From Eukaryota sp. TZLM1-RC (taxonomy: Eukaryota > Metamonada: BaSk clade): 64,000 nt of DNA. Below are positions 11,056 through 19,799 of the stretch, in pieces (position 1 is the first letter of the stretch; each line of letters begins with the position of its first letter). The position numbers were made by a program, and so were the translations under genes. The notes under the pieces are model-generated. The model saw only the letters and a program-made list of their open reading frames with translations. It ran no database searches and had not been told where the DNA came from. Location: NCBI GenBank assembly GCA_040285825.1, contig JAUPSS010000002.1, forward strand, positions 3,224,001-3,288,000. The letters are read 5' to 3'.

Positions 11056-11808
11056 ATGATATCTACACGCGAACTACATCCCTCCCTTGCTTCTTTGGAA
11101 GCGGATGATGTCCTGTTGTTCCTACAACAGTGGAAGGTGTACTCTTCTGTTACACCGAAGAAGGACCTTGTTCCAGCAAAGCTCCTCGTTGACCCCTTCT
11201 TGTTAGAATCATTGGTTCTCACAAGACCTGGGGTTGATTCATCCGATGAGGTGTTTCTGGATCATTTAAGATCCTCCACCTCGTTTTTCTCGTACGAGAA
11301 ATTCAACTTGGTGATGTCTGAGTTGAAGGTTGATGTCCGTAAGGGCGACGTCCGTGAACGTATGTCCTGCTACCTGAGACGTTTTCTTCAGGCGAAAAGC
11401 AGGGCTTCCGGACTGAAATTGCCTGACTCAGTCTTCATGATCAAATTCGCCAAGGGTATTCTTCCATTAGGACTGCAGAAATTTCTGATTTCTCGAATTC
11501 GGGACGAGGTATTCCCCGATTTTCCAACATTGGTAAATACCGCAGAGGATGAACTACTTAATTGCACGCGAGTAGCTTCTTGGAACAGATCTTCAAAGAC
11601 TGTTTCTGAAAATACTGACTCTGTGCGTCAAGCTGGTATGAAGTCTCGTTCATCCCATAGGTCTCGCAATTTGACTGACGGGACATGTTTCAAATGTCAA
11701 CAGAAAGGTCATCTAGCTCGTCATTTCCCCTCAAAAGTTAAGCACGAAGTAAATCATCTACACCAAGTGCCTCAGTATCTCAGAAATCCCCTATCTTCAT
11801 TATGCTAA
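11056..11808 (+). CDS. Gag-like protein of the small LTR element
   Basis: First ATG at 11056; the open frame extends further upstream only via a TTG inside the LTR. The product is about 250 residues with a helical capsid-type region (DVLLFLQQWKVYSS, RERMSCYLRRFLQAKSRASG) and a C-terminal zinc knuckle CFKCQQKGHLARHF. In the knuckle the last Cys of CX2CX4HX4C is replaced by Phe, so zinc binding is probably impaired. No protease follows. It would form the particle shell of the element. A decayed relative lies at 28.84-29.23 kb. Confidence 0.8.
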   Translation: MISTRELHPSLASLEADDVLLFLQQWKVYSSVTPKKDLVPAKLLVDPFLLESLVLTRPGVDSSDEVFLDHLRSSTSFFSYEKFNLVMSELKVDVRKGDVRERMSCYLRRFLQAKSRASGLKLPDSVFMIKFAKGILPLGLQKFLISRIRDEVFPDFPTLVNTAEDELLNCTRVASWNRSSKTVSENTDSVRQAGMKSRSSHRSRNLTDGTCFKCQQKGHLARHFPSKVKHEVNHLHQVPQYLRNPLSSLC

Positions 11809-11848
11809 ATGGTTGTCGAAACTGTTGAAAGAAAATGGGAAGAAGTAG

Positions 11849-11990
11849 TGTTGTTGTTACTGATAAACTAACCTGGTAGACAGATGAGGAATTCACATGA
11901 TGACGTGGCACTTGTTCAAGAACAAGTATTTTTATTAATAAAGCTCTCTTTTCTCCTTTTCATCTTTGGTATTTCTGCCTTACGGCATCA
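11849..11990 (+). repeat. Right LTR of the gag-only element
   Basis: 142-bp direct repeat of 10891-11032, beginning TG and ending GGCATCA, followed by the target duplication CATC. Confidence 0.88.
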
Positions 11991-13229
11991 CATCATTCAA
12001 TGGTTTGATAATGAATCTGGTCTTTGAAAAAAAAATTTCGATCAAATGCTCATAAGAATTGAATATGATCATTGATTTTATACCTGCAGGGCTTATGTAA
12101 ACAACAGTGGTATCCAAAATATGAAAATCTTTCAATAGTTGTTCAGCCCAAAAATCCATCACAGCAACAGTAATCCATGCTCGTGGCTTAAGACTCTCTA
12201 AATCAGCAAAATATATGTCGAATAGGACCAGGGTTAAATTCAACAACTCTTCATTGTCAGCTCAACAGAAAAAGGGTTGGTGGACAGCAAATCATTGTTA
12301 ACTATGGTTGAAATACTTAAGTCTCTGAATTCAGTATTATTGAAGCAAAATAAAAAGCCAATTGAGTTTTCTGGAAATTCATCAAAATAATCAAGACATC
12401 CACCAAAAGATGTATTACCCATAAACACCTTGGAATTTTCATGTGAAGTGATATACAAATATATTTCTTTTTTTTGGATTTTACACACATTGACAACAGC
12501 TGTAGAATTACCTTCAAGATAAGCAAAATCAAAATTCAACCTCCAAAATTGACCAATTGATAACTGGAAAAATCATGTTTAGTTCAGCAGAAATGAAAGA
12601 GGTATCCACAGTAGAATTAACAATTTTTAAAGCAGATTCTCAAAACATAGTTTTATTAGAATTAGCAACCCCAGATTGTTCATTTTGGATCAAAAAGGTG
12701 CTAATATAATATTATTGATAGTAATGGTTGAATCAGTATTGGAAATGTCAACATTGGTTACAGTAGCTTTAGTATTATCTTTGAGATTGAGACCTATATA
12801 TTCAAGACCTTGGAAATTGGCATTATTCATAATCAAAATAGTTTTGGTTATATCGAAGTGACCATCAGTAGAATCACGAACAAGAAGAGCTTTTAAATCA
12901 ATAACAGAATCAGTAGTAAAAAAATGACTAGTAAGTGAAAAATCAGACAAAATAACCTCTGAATTATCAACAGTCAATAGGGAATGAGTGAATGAACAAA
13001 CAAAACTTCAAAATTCTTGACCGTAACCAACTTCAAACAGACAAAAATTGAATTAAAGAAGATTACCCAGTCGTTCATGTATTTATGAACAAAGACTCTG
13101 AATAAAGAGAATTGCTCTCGATATTTGGTAAAGACTTGACACTTTTGCTTTTTGTTTTAATTGTTGTTTTAACTTTTGTTTTTTTGTAATAATAATATTT
13201 ATTTATTTTCTACGAAGAATCAAATAGAA

Positions 13230-14000
13230 CAAACTAAAACACATAAGAAACTAAATTCTCCACACCAACTCTTGATGAATCCTTATAAAGTTTAGACATC
13301 ATTAAACTCAAGTACTTGGGAACACTTCTGTACAAAGCGAAAATGATACGATTTTTCCATAAATTCTCTGCAAAATTCTTACCACTTGAACGACATAAAT
13401 TACCAAAATCATTGATGAAATTCAAGGCGGATTGTCCAATGTTGCCAAAAATCGAAAAGGCAAAAGGAACAAACGAAAACTTCGAATAAAGGTTCTTATT
13501 TAAATCATTTAATATCTCAGTATATTTATCTCTCTTACGATCTTCAGCCTTGTTCAAATGACCATTAGTACTAAGTAAAACATCATCGCGATAAACCAAA
13601 GCAAAGGGATCAACTGTAGTGAAATCAACAACAACTTGAGAGGAATCCACAAAAGGAGCAATTAAATCACCTCGACGTGAATTAAAAAGATTATCATCAC
13701 TATAATGCTTCAACAAAGGTTCTACTTTGCAACTAAAATTGTAACACTTGAACATCTCATATGTCACATCACGAACGGCATTATGAAGAACTGACCTATA
13801 TTGGAGAAATTTCTTACAGCTCACAATATGACGAAAATTGGCAGTAGGTTTTTTGTTACAAATACAATAAGAATTGTCCAAAAGACCACTTGGATACATC
13901 CCTAATCTCAACCGCATGTTTTGTTTCCAAGCTTCATTTGTTAAGTGAAGACCAAATGGCCTTGGTTGCTGAGATATTAAACTAGTACAGTTCATAATTT
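13230..14000 (-). mobile_element. Non-LTR retrotransposon, family D, 5'-truncated copy
   Basis: The open frame 13995-13234 begins in the linker before the knuckle (CICNKKPTANFRHIVSCKKF). It continues through VLHNAVRDVTYEMFKCYNF into a restriction-like endonuclease with RRGDLIAPFVDS, VVDFTTVDP and a K..KY motif (DRKRDKYTEI). It ends after the conserved tail (FSIFGNIGQSALNFINDF). This frame is intact, but the RT half is missing. A remnant of the same family is at 26.1-26.28 kb. The organisation matches families A and C, while the sequence is clearly different. Confidence 0.85.
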
Positions 14001-14165
14001 GTAATAATTGTTTTTTAACTTTTGTTTTTGTTTTTGTTGGTTATCCTTTGTTCAACAAGGTTATCCTGTCCTTAGTAGTACTCTCATTACTTCCCTTTTT
14101 TGTTTCTCACATTGATTCTGCTGGTCTTCGAAGCTTTTTGTTCATCTTTGATTTGTTCATAGTCA

Positions 14166-14585
14166 CTTGAAACCTTTATCAGAATTCAGGCGTATAGTCT
14201 CAAAACCTTTCTCAAAGACCCCTTTAATGTGTTGGATTTCGTTATTGTTGCACTTAGTCTTCTTGCATTCACTCCCCTAGTTTATGCTAGACCCTTTTTT
14301 CTTCGTCCATCACGAGTTGTTCGTTCTCTAAGAACCTTTCGTTTGGTTGCTTCTTTCCAACACGTATCCCTTGTTGTTAATTCGGTCTTTCCAACATCAG
14401 GATCTGCTCAATTTCTCTCAATAGTTTCATTTCTTCTATTTTCCATCTTTGGCATTCATTTGCTTCGTGGCACTTTTTCTAATCGTTGTGTCCCTTTTGA
14501 TCTTGCACATCACCCCTTTGTGAGCTTGATCATTACCACCAACTGGGAATCCAGTTTATATTTTGAATTATTATATTATTATTGA
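14166..14585 (+). pseudogene. Fragment of a voltage-gated cation channel
   Basis: The frame reads an S3-like segment (TFLKDPFNVLDFVIVALSLL), an S4 voltage sensor with regularly spaced Arg (RPSRVVRSLRTFRLV), the S4-S5 linker, and an S5 segment ending FGIHLLRGTFSNRC, the pattern of four-domain sodium/calcium channels. No pore loop or S6 follows; the frame stops at 14585. A TAG lies directly before 14166. A tiny intron could hide there (the upstream run ends TTGTTCATAG), but I found no convincing upstream exon. Most likely a broken gene fragment. Confidence 0.6.
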
Positions 14586-15655
14586 ATTACTTGAGTAATT
14601 GCCATCTCTAAAATCAAACCCCACTGTTAAATCTTCAATGATGTTCGAACTTAAACTTTTTCTTTTGTGTATTATATCAGTGAATTGTACTAGCATTATT
14701 CAAATCACACCCTTCCCCACACACAACGCTTTACGCTGCTCTACGTTACATGCTTCACGTTACTCTTTTCTCACCATATTTTTCCCTTTCCTTATCTCTC
14801 TTGATGGTCTTTTTGTTCTGCCCTTGTCCTAACTTCCCGCAAATCTCTCTTGTTTCCGCCTAGGGTTTTCGTCTATCGTGATGATCGATTCAACGTCATC
14901 TAAGTCACTTTTTTGTCACTTTTAATTTGCTTAACACAAATTGCTTCTTTCTATAGGCTTTCTCTTGTCCGATCACTTTTTCACCTCTACCAACATGCAC
15001 CACATTATTTGTTTCTTCTCATTCGTTATTTATTTATTTATTTATTTTGTATTTGTTTTCAACTTGGCTCTTTTGAACTTGATTGTCCATTATGTGTTTA
15101 TAACAGTTTTTCACCTTAGTTAACCCTCTATCTCTCTGTTTAATTGTAATATTAAATCCCAGTATTCATTTTTACACAAGTTTTTTTTGCAGTTATTTAA
15201 TACTTTATTAGTTATTATCATTAGATACAAAATAATTAACTTTTAATAATTAATAATTTAATAATTTACTTTTAAGTAGTTGACATTTGTTTAAATCTGA
15301 AATATTTAACATTCTTCTAACATCATGCCCTTATTACGAAAATCATCTATTTTTATTTTTTATTTGTTTTTTTATTTATTTATTTAAATTTAATTCACTG
15401 TGTTTACTCATCCAGTACCGTGGCTTCCCTGATCATTATTTTGGTTTATTCTTGTCGAATAACTGATAAATTATAAGGTTTTTGTCAAGTGTTTGTAGCT
15501 AATGATTATTACCGATTTCTGGGAGTAGAGAGTCTATTTTGTTATGCTATTATTTAAATTTGTTTGAAATTCCGAATCTCTTATTTTGAGGGTAAGGACT
15601 GCATTTAATTTAAGGTTTATCAGTTTCGCAACGTTACCACAGAACTGGTGATAAG
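14586..15655. other. Pyrimidine-rich, AT-rich spacer
   Basis: Short T/C-rich open frames (14599-14832, 14913-15123) look like by-products of base composition, and there is a TTTA tandem run near 15030-15050. I see no gene. It could be decayed channel-gene sequence. Confidence 0.4.
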
Positions 15656-15657
15656 GT

Positions 15658-15933
15658 GTGCCCGTCAATCAATTGGAAATACTTTCCTTGGATTTCACCA
15701 ATGTCAAAACTTTAGGTCCAGTTGATTCTGATGGTAAAGTTATTAGTGGATGTGCTAATGATGAACCTCTTATTACCCTTGTTAAATCTAATGTTGATTT
15801 TGTTGGTCTAGTTGTTGTTGGTTGTCAATCTATTGTTGCTACTGATTCTACTATTGATTTAGAAACTGTTCTTGTTCGTGATTCAACTGCTCATGAATTA
15901 ATAGATTTACAGTCTCTACCAATTATTGAGTAA
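15658..15933 (+). pseudogene. Fragment related to the beta-helix-like repeat protein
   Basis: The frame contains DFVGLVVVGCQSIVATDS, then TIDLETVLVRDST, matching VIDLKALLVRDST of the minus-strand relic at 12.7-12.98 kb. It stops at 15931 and has no ATG start (the first codon is GTG). It seems to be a second decayed member of the same repeat-protein family. Confidence 0.45.
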
Positions 15934-16800
15934 TTCTCTTTATTTTGAGTTTATATTTATAAATACATAAACGACTGAGTAATCACCAATCATTCAGTTT
16001 TTAACTGTTTGAGGTTGATTGCGGTCAAGAAAGATCTGATTACGTGTGACTGTCTAGTCTACATGTTTTTGGAACTTTTGTTTTCGATTATATTTTTTTT
16101 GACCGTGTCACTTATTCAGCTAACATCGACTTAATGAATTTAATTGCTGGCTCAACTATTCCTGATGAAGTAATCAGATTTCCATACTTATTTCTTAGAC
16201 TTATCATTTTCTATAATTTTTGCTTGAGATTCGTATCTGTGATGCACCTTTGCTTCAATGCCACAATAGAAATCTGGTCAAAAGTATTTGGCTTGATGTA
16301 GAGATTGATGGAAAAACTTTGAGAAAAGTGAACGATTTTAAAGTGACCATTATTGGTCACTATTTACTGAGTCGTTTATGATTGATCCACATCAACCCCT
16401 ACAAGGTCTTGCTTTCGTTATAATTCTGTGCAGATTGTATTGTTTGGAATTGTTTAAGGAATGCGTGTTTATATTGACCCAACATTAATGTACAACTGAA
16501 TATACCTCAAATTCATTTAAACTATATGTAGGCCCCAGCATTTGACCATTTCATCATTTTTATTCCAAATTATATAATACAAATAGTAATTCTGAACTTT
16601 ATTGAAGGTAAAAAGCGAAAAGGGTACTAGTGAATGTAAGCTACTGAGAGACTTGCTTACAGGGTCTAACACGTGGCGTATTGTGAAGAATGACCGATGA
16701 TGAGGGCATAACCTGCTGTGAAGCATCTTTCATAAAGCGAAGTCGTAAGATCTTTAAGATTATTTTTTAATTTTATTTTTATTTTTATTTATTTTTTCAG
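15934..16800. other. Intergenic, no supported feature
   Basis: AT-rich sequence between the repeat-protein fragment and the MULE. No recognisable gene or RNA. Confidence 0.45.
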
Positions 16801-16801
16801 A

Positions 16802-16863
16802 CCCTGACTAAATGTACCATTTATTGCACCATAAATTATAATTTTTTTTGGTAAATGTACCAT
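16802..16863 (+). repeat. Left terminal inverted repeat of the MULE
   Basis: About 62 bp, CCCTGACTAAATG... with GCACCATAAATTATAA inside. It pairs with 18841-18901 with only a few mismatches and one T-run length difference. Confidence 0.87.
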
Positions 16864-16974
16864 AAATTAACTGATGTACCATAAAAGAAATTGTTTTATA
16901 GAAAACCTGTAATCAATACAACTTTATTGGCGGAAACAAAAGCTCTATAAAACAAGCAATGGAACAGTTATCAC

Positions 16975-18780
16975 TTAGCAGTTTTTACGTGCTCTACCTC
17001 GTGGACGCTTCACAGGAGGCACTTCAAATGCAGAAGGATTTCTACGGGTACCTCTAGAACCTAAAGGTCGTCCCCTTGTCTTTTTTACAGAAGGAGCAAA
17101 AGGTATGTTCTGTACGGATGTCACCAATTGGTTTAAAGAAGACGTCACAAATTGACGCTGTTCTTCGGATAGCGAAGCGGAAGAAAGAAGCTCTAACGGC
17201 GTGGTATCAGTTGGCACAGGAACTTGAATAGGAACATGGGAATGTTCCAAATGCCAGTGAAGATGGAATAAATCGACTGAGAGTTGGTTTCCGCTTTCAT
17301 ACAGTTGAAGAAGCTGAGATGATGACGGAAGACCAAAGTTGGATGAAATCCGATCATTGGGAAGAGAGTCGCATTGTGATTGTGATCTTATCACTTCGTC
17401 CACAACCAGGATGCAGATGAAATTGGGAAGTTTTTTCAAGATAGGTTGAATGAAAGAATTTACGTATTCTGGATAGATCAAGTTAATATCAGCGTCTCTA
17501 GTCTCTTGAAGTTTGTGTTCAGCCACTATATTCGACCACATAACAACCGTCTTCTGCGCAATATCTGCCAAATCACCAGTGGATACTTTAAGATATCTTT
17601 TTAGAACACTGTGAATTGATTCAACTCGAGATGAAGCTCTCTGTCCAAGGTTGAAATCATAAGTTGTATGACAAACCAAAAATTTTTCGCCATAATTGTC
17701 AACCAAATCATCGAGATAATTAATCAACTGGGGAAGAATGTGGAACTCCTGATCAATTTTGTTCTTTTTCTGCAGCATTGACACGTGGTCCCCGGCATAG
17801 CAAATTGATTTCCATAAACTTCGTACTTTGTCTTCCAGATCAGTATCTCGTACGAAAGAACGGATCTTGGTTTCTACATTCTTATTGATATGCCATAAGC
17901 ATACTCTATGTTTAACATTTGGAAAATTGATTTCAATGGCTGACACCAAGGCTTGCTCTCGATCAGTCAAAATTGTTTCAGTGCACTGCAGAGTAGGATA
18001 AACTTCCCTAAGTTGACATAAGGCCCAATCGTAATCATCAGTCGTTTCTCCTGAAAGTAGGATAAACGCAAGAGGAAACGATGTCATAAATGATGTGATA
18101 CCCATTACACCCAAAAAAGGCATACCGTATTGAGTGGTCTTGTAGGTACAGTCCATCATCAAAAGGTATGGGTTGCTATTCACCAAAGTAGAAGCGGGTT
18201 GATAGGCAATCAAACAGTTCCGCAATGATCCATCATGATCATGAAGAAGAGATTTTAGATTGAGGCGGTTGTCTTTTCTTAGGTGGTCAAGCAATGATTG
18301 AAAGGTTGGGAGATGGGACTTCTGAAGCTTCAATAGTGATGATTTCATGTTAGCGATGTCTTTCCGGTTGATGGGACAGTCTGGATTTAAGATCAGTAAG
18401 CGATCAAACACCACCTTGGGCTCACAGTTAGCCCTCAAAAGGGTTTCAATCGTACTCTTATATAAGTCTTTGAAGTGAGCCCGATAACTTCTGCTTGCAG
18501 ACATACAAGCGTAGGGCTCATGATTGTGAGAGTTGTGTTGACTAACAACCACCCAACCATCTTCTGTCCGTGTGACCCGAATGTTGAAGGGACAACCTGT
18601 TTTGCGGGTTTTACCACCTTCGTTTTTACAACGAGAGTTACCTCCTTTTTCACAACAGAAAAGACAAGTGTAGTCAGATGAATGAGCTACTATCAGAGCA
18701 TAGCCGAGAGCAAAACAGCGTGCATAAAGGGAGGTTTTTATATTATTGAAACTGTCTGCCTCAAGATCAGAGAAGTCCAT
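16975..18780 (-). CDS. MULE transposase
   Basis: 601 residues from an ATG at 18780. Residues about 1-85 carry a FAR1/WRKY-GCM1-type zinc domain (YTCLFCCEKGG, TGCPFNIRV, SHNHEPY). The MULE DDE core follows: LLMMDCTYKT (first Asp), TSFPLAFILLSGETTDDYDW, ILTDREQALVSAI (second Asp), HRVCLWHINKNV, and RASSRVESIHSVLKRYLK with the probable catalytic Glu. The C-terminus has two AT-hook-like motifs (TRGRPLGSRG, KRPRGRARK) for minor-groove binding at AT-rich ends. It cuts and moves DNA between the flanking inverted repeats. No frameshift or stop is present. Confidence 0.93.
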   Translation of the reverse strand: MDFSDLEADSFNNIKTSLYARCFALGYALIVAHSSDYTCLFCCEKGGNSRCKNEGGKTRKTGCPFNIRVTRTEDGWVVVSQHNSHNHEPYACMSASRSYRAHFKDLYKSTIETLLRANCEPKVVFDRLLILNPDCPINRKDIANMKSSLLKLQKSHLPTFQSLLDHLRKDNRLNLKSLLHDHDGSLRNCLIAYQPASTLVNSNPYLLMMDCTYKTTQYGMPFLGVMGITSFMTSFPLAFILLSGETTDDYDWALCQLREVYPTLQCTETILTDREQALVSAIEINFPNVKHRVCLWHINKNVETKIRSFVRDTDLEDKVRSLWKSICYAGDHVSMLQKKNKIDQEFHILPQLINYLDDLVDNYGEKFLVCHTTYDFNLGQRASSRVESIHSVLKRYLKVSTGDLADIAQKTVVMWSNIVAEHKLQETRDADINLIYPEYVNSFIQPILKKLPNFICILVVDEVIRSQSQCDSLPNDRISSNFGLPSSSQLLQLYESGNQLSVDLFHLHWHLEHSHVPIQVPVPTDTTPLELLSSASLSEEQRQFVTSSLNQLVTSVQNIPFAPSVKKTRGRPLGSRGTRRNPSAFEVPPVKRPRGRARKNC

Positions 18781-18840
18781 TTATGAAGTTGAGACGAAAC
18801 AGAATGTGGTACGTTGATGAAATTGTGGTACGTTTTCATA

Positions 18841-18901
18841 ATGGTACATTTACCAAAAAAATTATAATTTATGGTGCAATCAATGGTGCATTTAGTCAGG
18901 G
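18841..18901 (-). repeat. Right terminal inverted repeat of the MULE
   Basis: Inverted copy of 16802-16863, ending GTCAGGG at the outer edge, followed by a T-run. Confidence 0.87.
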
Positions 18902-18989
18902 TTTTTTTTTAAAGAACCAATTTTTATCAAATGAGCTAAATGCTACGACAATTCAAATATTCCTTATCCAACTACCCCACTACTAGTGG

Positions 18990-19520
18990 TCAATACTCCA
19001 AAAAGACACTGAACAACCAGCACAAAGCAAAAAATACATGATTGACATTACTAAGCGGCCGTCTAAGAAGCTCCAACAGCGTTTCAAAGGCGACAGCAAG
19101 CTTTTCATCACACATACGAATGTTTGAACCAGCAACAACATCCAATAAGAAGAGTAAGGATTCTATCTCAAAAACAACTGACGAAACCTTCAGTAAAGGA
19201 GTCACAAACTCTCTATTTCCATTACGAAGGGGACGTCTGAGAACCTCCAAGAGCGGTTTAAAGGCGACAGCAAGCTTTTCATGAAAAGAGAAATGGGAAC
19301 ATCCGCTGATGATCAAGTCCAGTTGAACAAGAAACAAAATGCTTGTGAGAGGAGAACTAATTTGTTTCCAAATGGATGTTTCAAAGGATGATGTTATCAG
19401 TGGAAAAACATTCAGTAGAGTCAACAATGAAGAAGGAGACAACGCAGAGCAGTATGGTGTAATGGGTAAGAAAGCATTAGGAGGGCCTGGACCGTGAAAA
19501 GGGAGGTTTTCAACAATCAT
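18990..19520 (-). CDS. Hypothetical protein with two 58-residue repeats
   Basis: A 176-residue frame from an ATG at 19520. It has an internal duplication: EKLAVAFKPLLEVLRRPLRN and EKLAVAFETLLELLRRPLSN, 58 codons apart, each followed by a hydrophobic Leu/Val-rich stretch (SLLFLLDVVAGSN). The repeats look helical, in the style of HEAT/ARM units. It lies between the intact MULE and a MULE N-terminal relic. It may be part of a longer host gene captured or interrupted by MULEs. No family recognised; coding status uncertain. Confidence 0.35.
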   Translation of the reverse strand: MIVENLPFHGPGPPNAFLPITPYCSALSPSSLLTLLNVFPLITSSFETSIWKQISSPLTSILFLVQLDLIISGCSHFSFHEKLAVAFKPLLEVLRRPLRNGNREFVTPLLKVSSVVFEIESLLFLLDVVAGSNIRMCDEKLAVAFETLLELLRRPLSNVNHVFFALCWLFSVFLEY

Positions 19521-19571
19521 GATGGAGAGGAAGGAAGTTCGATGCTAGGGGGAAGAATAAAATTTCTTATT

Positions 19572-19740
19572 TTTATTTATTCTCTTCAAGATTATCTGCT
19601 TTCAAGTCTGCGAAGTCCATGATTGTAGTATTAAAATGAAAAGAGAAGAACGAAATTTTGATATGAAAGGCGGTACGTTACGGTAATTTACGGTACCTTT
19701 GGGATTGGTACATGCAACATTGTTCTCATTGTAAAGCAGA
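19572..19740 (-). pseudogene. MULE relic: transposase start and subterminal region
   Basis: The minus strand from ATG 19620 reads MDFADLKADN, matching MDFSDLEADS at the start of the intact transposase, then stops. The plus-strand side carries repeated GGTAC motifs (19675-19715) like those next to the right TIR of the intact element. A remnant of a second copy of the same MULE family. Confidence 0.55.
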
Positions 19741-19799
19741 AGGGAATTTCGAATCAACGATAATAGAATAGCCAAAGTAGTCAATCTAGATTGATAATG

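Larger units (their letters stand above)
10891..11990 (+). mobile_element. Gag-only LTR retrotransposon (non-autonomous, 1.1 kb)
   Basis: Two direct repeats of 142 bp (10891-11032 and 11849-11990), each beginning TG and ending CA, flank a single gag-like ORF. The element is bordered by the 4-bp direct duplication CATC (10887-10890 and 11991-11994). There is no protease, RT or integrase, so mobility would need enzymes in trans, for example from Gypsy elements like those in this window, which also make 4-bp duplications. The two LTRs differ at roughly ten positions, so the insertion is not very recent. Confidence 0.88.
10582..12977 (-). pseudogene. Decayed ORF of repeat-rich, possibly beta-helix surface protein, split by an LTR element
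   Basis: Minus-strand frames 12977-12690, 12539-12240 and 12246-11980, then 10953-10582, read as one broken coding region. The first parts contain short hydrophobic/Asn/Asp/Thr-rich repeats (VIDLKALLVRDST, ATVTNVDISNTDS) such as build extracellular parallel beta-helices; a similar piece (TIDLETVLVRDST) occurs at 15.66-15.93 kb on the other strand. The 1.1-kb LTR element at 10891-11990 sits inside it. Across the insertion, counting the 4-bp target duplication once, the reading frame continues exactly, which shows the region was open when the element arrived. The identity of the C-terminal part (YGLHWDFASSDVVQKE) is unknown. Confidence 0.5.
16802..18901 (-). mobile_element. Mutator-like DNA transposon (MULE), apparently intact
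   Basis: About 61-bp terminal inverted repeats, 16802-16863 and 18841-18901, both starting CCCTGACTAAATG at the outer end, enclose one uninterrupted transposase gene. Extra GGTAC/GTACC motifs occur just inside both ends, possibly transposase-binding sites. I could not find an exact 9-bp target duplication: the flanks are T-rich and ambiguous. Intact coding capacity and well-matched ends suggest recent activity. Confidence 0.88.

Noticed and set aside
10582-12246. Ulp1/SUMO-protease reading of the interrupted ORF (HW followed by FLEPQ)
   Set aside because: The catalytic pattern is incomplete: no QxxxxDC motif follows, and the upstream part looks like repeat-rich extracellular sequence.
14599-15123. 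Short T-rich ORFs with hydrophobic products
   Set aside because: Hydrophobicity follows from pyrimidine-rich DNA; no start context, motif or homologous copy in the window.
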